In this document: in pieces, positions 5,809 through 9,346 of the stretch
How the letters are laid out: each line of letters starts with the position of its first letter
Numbering within the stretch: the stretch's first letter is position 1
Source: Chloroflexota bacterium
Lineage (GTDB): Bacteria > Chloroflexota > Limnocylindria > P2-11E
Direction: 5' to 3'
Length of the DNA: 9,346 nucleotides
NCBI GenBank assembly: GCA_005889445.1
Contig: VBGS01000157.1
Coordinates: forward strand, 1 to 9,346
The notes under the pieces: model-generated
What the model was told of the DNA's origin: nothing
Seen by the model: the letters and a program-made list of their open reading frames with translations, nothing else
The model's database searches: none
Program-made: the position numbers and the translations under genes

Positions 5809-6810
5809 GTGAAATCAGTAGTCACGCCACAAGGCACCACAACCATGAAGGCGCTGGTCCAGGAGGGCGACGGCTCGGCCGATGTGCTCCATGTACGGGA
5901 GATCTCCAGGCCAGCGCTCGCCGCCGGTCGCGTGCTCGTGAAGGTGCGCGCGGCATCGGTCAACGCGCTCGACTGGCACAGCGTGCACGGCGGCACCATG
6001 CTCCGGATCGCCTCGAAGGTCATGCGCAGCAAGAGCGAGCCTGTGCGAGGCGTCGACGTCGCGGGCTACGTGGAGGCGGTCGGCGAGAACGTGACGCTGT
6101 TCAAGCCGGGCGACGAAGTGTTCGGCAGCGCGCCGGCATCGTTCGCCGAGTATGCGAGCGGGCGCGAGGACCGCCTCGCGCAGAAGCCGCGGAACGTCTC
6201 GTTCGAGCAGGCTGCGGCCGTCGGCGTCGCGGGCTATACGGCGCTGCAGGGTCTGCGCGACATCGCCGGGGTGCGATCGGGGCAGCGGGTCCTCGTTCAC
6301 GGCGCGGGCGGCGGCGTCGGCACGTTTTCCGTGCAGATCGCGAAAGCGCTCGGCGCGCACGTGACGGCAGTCACCGGCGAGAACAAGGTCGACATCGTCC
6401 GATCGCTCGGAGCCGACGAGGTGATCGACTACACGAAGGAGGACTTCACCCAGCGACCGGCGCGCTTTGACGTCGTCTTCGATGTCGCGGCGACACGCTC
6501 GATCGGATCGCTTCGACGCGTGCTCCTGCCCGGCGGTGTGCTCGTGCTGGTCGGCGCCGACAAGCGCGGCGGCGTTGCGATCTTCGGGCGCATCCTGAGT
6601 GCGATCGTTCGGTCACGAGCACTGCGCCAGCGGGTCAGGTTCTTCGTCGCGCACAACGATCAGAAGGATCTCTTCTTCCTGAGAGATCTCCTCGAGTCGG
6701 GTCAGCTCACCCCGCGGATCGACCGCACGTACCCGCTGAGCGAGGGCGCCGAGGCGGTCCGCTATCTGGGAACCGGTCAGGCTCGCGCGAAGGTCGTCAT
6801 CACTATTTGA
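5809..6810 (+). CDS. Quinone oxidoreductase-like MDR-family NAD(P)H-dependent reductase
   Basis: This 333-aa protein belongs to the medium-chain dehydrogenase/reductase superfamily, zeta-crystallin/quinone oxidoreductase branch. The N-terminal GroES-like domain has VLVKVRAASVNALDWHSVHG, GVDVAGYVEAVGENV and GDEVFG. The Rossmann domain has the nucleotide-binding loop VHGAGGGVGTFSVQIAKALGA at about 163-183, then GADEVIDYTKEDF, and the C-terminus ends GQARAKVVITI. The catalytic zinc-site Cys/His pattern of alcohol dehydrogenases is absent, as expected for zinc-independent NADPH:quinone or enone reductases. The true substrate cannot be read from sequence. GTG 5809 is chosen because GGGAGGG at 5797-5803 sits 5 bases before it. 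ATG 5845 matches the usual family start (MKALVQEG) but has no ribosome site. The gene diverges from lepA across about 119 bp and stands alone, with a 41-bp repeat 2 bases past its stop. Confidence 0.88.
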   Translation: MKSVVTPQGTTTMKALVQEGDGSADVLHVREISRPALAAGRVLVKVRAASVNALDWHSVHGGTMLRIASKVMRSKSEPVRGVDVAGYVEAVGENVTLFKPGDEVFGSAPASFAEYASGREDRLAQKPRNVSFEQAAAVGVAGYTALQGLRDIAGVRSGQRVLVHGAGGGVGTFSVQIAKALGAHVTAVTGENKVDIVRSLGADEVIDYTKEDFTQRPARFDVVFDVAATRSIGSLRRVLLPGGVLVLVGADKRGGVAIFGRILSAIVRSRALRQRVRFFVAHNDQKDLFFLRDLLESGQLTPRIDRTYPLSEGAEAVRYLGTGQARAKVVITI

Positions 6811-6812
6811 GT

Positions 6813-6853
6813 CGTGGGGGCTTGCCCCCACACCCCCTCACTCTCTCTGGCGG
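6813..6853 (-). repeat. 41-bp dispersed repeat with internal hairpin, copy B (inverted)
   Basis: Read on the minus strand this matches 1374-1414 at 39 of 41 positions; the two differences are one in the left end and one in the hairpin loop. The inverted repeat is GTGGGGGC (6814-6821) and GCCCCCAC (6824-6831), here closing on a CUUG-type tetraloop on the plus strand. The stem is fully conserved and one of the two changes falls in the loop, which hints that structure matters. It starts 2 bases after the oxidoreductase stop. The rest of the 112-bp gap to murJ holds only short GC palindromes (for example GTCCGGAC near 6856) and no gene. Confidence 0.75.
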
Positions 6854-6922
6854 GCCGTCCGGACGCTCGCGCGCGTCAGCGCGCTCGCATCCTCCGCGTT
6901 CTCCTGCTCCGCAGGTCCCCGA

Positions 6923-8503
6923 CTAACTAGGCGCTGCGGCAGCCTTAGGGCGAAGGCGCGCCCTCACGACCGCGAGGACCTCGCCGAGCTCGGTCACGCG
7001 CAGGACGTACGCGGCGACCACGTACACGAGGCCGCCGACTGCCGCCGCGAGCAGGGTCTGCAGCAGCAGCACCGGCTTCGATGGGTCGACGAGAAGATCG
7101 AACGGAAGGTTCGTGACGCGGATGAACGCGAACATCGCAACTCCCATGAGCAGGCTCGCGCAGACGAGCTTCAGGCTCGAGACGCCGAGACCAACAAGAC
7201 GCAGTCGGGCGCGCGACGTGAGCAGCACGAGCAGGAGGCCGGCCTCGACGAGCGTCGAGATGGAGTTCGCGAGCGCGAGGCCCTTCACGAAGAGAACCGG
7301 AGCCAGGAGCACATCGAGCACGACGTTGAGTCCGATCGAGATGAGCGTCAGCGCGAGCGGCGTGGTCGTATCGCGCGCCGCGTAGTACGCGCGCGCGAGG
7401 ATCTGGATCAGCGCATGGCCGGCCAGCCCGAGGGAATAGAAGAGGAAGACCTCCTGGGTCGCCTCGCGCGCGGCGTCGCCGAACGCGCCGTACTGGAAGA
7501 GAAGGTTCACGATGGGCCGCCGGAGCACGATCATCACGATCGCCGTCGGGAGCGTCAGGAAGAGGATCCAGCGGATTCCCTGCTGTACGGCGTCGCGCAT
7601 GCGGCCGACCTGACCGAGCGACGCATAGTGCGAGAGCGTGGGGAAGATGGCCGCGCTGATCGCGATCGAGAACACGCCGAGCGGGAGCATGAGCAGCTGG
7701 AAGGCGTAGTTGAGCGCGACGAGGGAGCCCGCGGGCATGCTCGATGCGAGGTTGGTGTCGACGAAAAAGACGATCTGGACCGCGCCGAGCGCGATCGTCC
7801 TCGGACCGGCGAGGCGGAGGACGTCGCGGACCCCTGGGTGCTGTAGGTCCATCGTGAACGAGTAGCGCGTGCGCCGAAAGGTGAGCTCGGGAAGCTGCAC
7901 CAGCCACATCACGAGCGCCCCGACGACGACCCCGAGCGCGACCGCGTGGATGCCCAGGAACGGCGTCGCGAAGACGGTGAACAGGATGATCACGAGGTTG
8001 TAGACGACCGGCGCGGTCGCGCCCGAGAGGAACTGGCGATAGGAATTCAGGATGCCCGTCGTCAGCGACGACAACCCCATGAAGATCGGCGACAACAGCA
8101 TCATCCGCGTCAGATCGATCGTGAGCTGGAGCTGGTCCGGATCCTTCGCGAACCCGGGAGCGATGATCGTCGGCACCAGGAGCGGTGCGGCGAGCCACAT
8201 CACCGCCGACGCGCCGATGAGCAGCAGCAGGAGCGCGTTGAGCACGCTCGACGCGATCCGCCACGCCTCCTGCTCGCGCTCGCGCGCGAGGTAGCCGGTG
8301 AACACTGGGATGAACGCGGAAGCGAGGGCGCCCGCGACCAACAGGCCAAAGATCGCGTCTGGGATCTTGAAGGCGGCGATGAACGCGTCGAGGGTGGAGG
8401 TGCCGCCGAAGGTCGCCCCGATCACCGAGGATCGGAGCCAGCCAAGGACGCGGCTTGCGACGAGGGTGCCGATCATGATCGCGGACGCGCGGGCGACCGA
8501 CAT
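6923..8503 (-). CDS. murJ: MurJ (MviN), lipid II flippase
   Basis: This 526-aa, highly hydrophobic polytopic protein has the length and helix density of MurJ (14 membrane segments in the family) and its N-terminal signature SRVLGWLR...DAFIAAFKIPD...ASAFIPVF. MurJ flips lipid II across the cytoplasmic membrane for peptidoglycan synthesis. Arg18, Arg24 and Asp39 fall at exactly the numbers of the essential E. coli MurJ residues. By ungapped alignment, however, E. coli Arg52, Arg53 and Glu57 are replaced by Phe, Gly and Ala. ATG 8503 is chosen because it opens the conserved N-terminus; a GTG two codons upstream (8509) is equally possible, and the frame is open to 8788 through sequence antisense to rpsT. 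No good ribosome site is seen. The gene diverges from rpsT, an arrangement also seen in other bacteria, and the 75-bp gap should hold both promoters. Confidence 0.93.
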   Translation of the reverse strand: MSVARASAIMIGTLVASRVLGWLRSSVIGATFGGTSTLDAFIAAFKIPDAIFGLLVAGALASAFIPVFTGYLAREREQEAWRIASSVLNALLLLLIGASAVMWLAAPLLVPTIIAPGFAKDPDQLQLTIDLTRMMLLSPIFMGLSSLTTGILNSYRQFLSGATAPVVYNLVIILFTVFATPFLGIHAVALGVVVGALVMWLVQLPELTFRRTRYSFTMDLQHPGVRDVLRLAGPRTIALGAVQIVFFVDTNLASSMPAGSLVALNYAFQLLMLPLGVFSIAISAAIFPTLSHYASLGQVGRMRDAVQQGIRWILFLTLPTAIVMIVLRRPIVNLLFQYGAFGDAAREATQEVFLFYSLGLAGHALIQILARAYYAARDTTTPLALTLISIGLNVVLDVLLAPVLFVKGLALANSISTLVEAGLLLVLLTSRARLRLVGLGVSSLKLVCASLLMGVAMFAFIRVTNLPFDLLVDPSKPVLLLQTLLAAAVGGLVYVVAAYVLRVTELGEVLAVVRARLRPKAAAAPS

Positions 8504-8578
8504 CGGCACTAAGTTGAAAGTATGGGATGCGACGCGGCTGCTGCCGTGCCTCGTCCCATCGGCTATCGTTCGCACCCG

Positions 8579-8857
8579 ATGCCAGCCAAGAAGCGCAAGC
8601 GCTCGGCGCTCAAGCGCATCCGCCAGACGACACGGCGCACCTCGATGCGCACGGTCGGTCGCTCGGCCGCGCGCACCGCCGTGCGCGCCGCGCGTGACGC
8701 GATCGCCAAGGGCAGCGAGGCGGCCGCCGATGTGATCTCCGCGGCCGCGAGCGCGCTGGACAAGGCCGCCAAGCGCGGCTCGATCCACAAGAACAGCGCG
8801 CGCCGTCGCCGCAGTCGGATCGCGAAGGCCGCCGCGAAGGGCAAGAAGAAGACCTAG
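8579..8857 (+). CDS. rpsT: 30S ribosomal protein bS20
   Basis: This 92-aa, very basic, all-helical protein matches bS20 in length (usually 85-90) and layout. It has a Lys/Arg-rich N-terminus (MPAKKRKRSALKRIRQTTRR), a central helix with AARTAVRAARDAIAKG and AAADVISAAASALDKAAKRG, the conserved IHKNSARRRRSRIAK, and a basic tail. bS20 binds 16S rRNA early in 30S assembly. The frame extends 19 codons upstream to 8522, but ATG 8579 gives the family N-terminus. No Shine-Dalgarno sequence is visible before it; a TATCGT at 8563-8568 could be a -10 element, giving a very short or nearly leaderless message, which is only a suggestion. It diverges from murJ and converges with the response regulator gene, with 9 bp between the stops. 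Confidence 0.92.
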   Translation: MPAKKRKRSALKRIRQTTRRTSMRTVGRSAARTAVRAARDAIAKGSEAAADVISAAASALDKAAKRGSIHKNSARRRRSRIAKAAAKGKKKT

Positions 8858-8871
8858 CCGAACTGGCTAGG
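8853..8871. terminator. Short hairpin spanning both stop codons between rpsT and the response regulator
   Basis: CCTAGCC (8853-8859) pairs with GGCTAGG (8865-8871) around a GAACT loop. The left arm holds the TAG of rpsT and the right arm the TAG, on the minus strand, of the converging regulator. Its symmetry fits a compact bidirectional terminator. The stem is only 7 bp and no T-run follows on either side, so the call is tentative. Confidence 0.4.
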
Positions 8872-9346
8872 CGCCGGCTCCTTCAGGCGTTCTCGCGCTC
8901 CAGCGGTAGCGATGCTCAGGGCGGCCCGCCGATCCGTACCGGTTCGAGATCTCGACCAGGCCGGTCCGCGCCAGATGATCCAGGTATCGCCGCGACGTCA
9001 CGCGGCTTATCCCGGTGGCGCGCGCGATGTCGACCGACGAGACGTCCTCGGTCGCCGACCGCAGCGCGCGAACGACGAGCGCGAGCGTCGTCGGGGAGAC
9101 ACCCTTGGGGAGCGAGCTGCCCGAATCGGCGCGCAGCAGCGCGTAGATCCGGTCGACCTCGTCCTGATCGACCTCGCTGACCTGCGCGAGCCGCGCGCGC
9201 AGTGCCGCGTAGCTCTCGAGCTTCTCGCGGAAGGCGCTGAACTGGAACGGCTTGACCAGGTAATGGACGACACCCGACTTCAGCGCCTCGCGAAGCGTCT
9301 CGACGTCCTTGTCGGCGGTTATCGCGATGACGTCGACCGGGTGCCG
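8867..9346 (-). CDS. CitB/DcuR-type two-component response regulator, C-terminal part (partial)
   Basis: The minus strand gives 159 residues from the window edge to TAG at 8867; the first part of the receiver, including the phosphorylated Asp, is missing. What remains is the receiver end, with the conserved Thr in VIAITAD and Lys in HYLVKPFQF (32-33). A helical linker follows (EKLESYAALRARLAQVSEVDQ), then LPKGVSPTTLALVVRAL and a helix-turn-helix with wing at about 104-148 (VDIARATGISRVTSRRYLDH and GLVEISNRYGSAGRPEHRYRW). This layout is typical of the CitB/DcuR/MalR regulators, which pair with PAS-containing sensor kinases to control uptake and use of C4-dicarboxylates or citrate. The partner kinase would be expected just beyond the window. 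The ligand cannot be inferred from this fragment. Confidence 0.88.
   Translation of the reverse strand, partial: RHPVDVIAITADKDVETLREALKSGVVHYLVKPFQFSAFREKLESYAALRARLAQVSEVDQDEVDRIYALLRADSGSSLPKGVSPTTLALVVRALRSATEDVSSVDIARATGISRVTSRRYLDHLARTGLVEISNRYGSAGRPEHRYRWSARTPEGAGA

Noticed and set aside
9007..9273. 88-codon Ser/Arg-rich minus-strand frame at the right end
   Set aside because: Another frame of the same strand encodes an unmistakable CitB/DcuR-type regulator through the same bases.

Overview
The window is GC-rich, uses many GTG starts and is densely coded. Its conserved core is rpsT (bS20), murJ, lepA and hemW, a neighbourhood that recurs in several bacterial phyla. A short ORF resembling ribosomal protein bL37 (known to me from mycobacteria), the high GC and the Lys/Arg/Ser/Thr-rich histone H1-like protein fit a high-GC Chloroflexota-like or actinobacterial soil lineage. 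That placement is inference. No tRNA, rRNA, CRISPR array, transposase or phage gene was recognised.

Left part (1-2343): a truncated Crp/Fnr-type cyclic-nucleotide-binding regulator on the minus strand diverges from a 304-aa plus-strand protein. The latter carries a DNPH1/nucleoside 2-deoxyribosyltransferase-like domain followed by a putative helix-turn-helix. After it come a perfect hairpin, one copy of a 41-bp repeat with its own hairpin, a very short basic ORF ending in a bL37-like motif, a terminator, a minus-strand histone H1-like gene and a small plus-strand single-pass membrane protein.

Middle (2350-5689): a minus-strand operon reads lepA, an unrecognised 166-aa protein, then hemW. Each stop overlaps the next start as GTGA, which suggests translational coupling. 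LepA appears to lack about 38 residues that normally hold the G5 (SAK) motif of the GTPase domain. HemW has the three-Cys radical SAM motif and HNxxYW and looks intact.

Right part (5690-9346): a plus-strand quinone-oxidoreductase-like MDR gene diverges from lepA and is followed by the second, inverted copy of the 41-bp repeat. Next come minus-strand murJ (lipid II flippase), divergent plus-strand rpsT, and the C-terminal half of a CitB/DcuR-type response regulator that converges on rpsT and runs off the window.

Most of the region is housekeeping: translation (bS20, LepA, possible bL37), heme handling (HemW) and cell wall (MurJ). The most unusual items are the DNPH1-like/HTH fusion, the LepA lacking G5, the bL37-like ORF with no plausible start codon, and the paired inverted repeats. 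No multi-gene novel system is evident.
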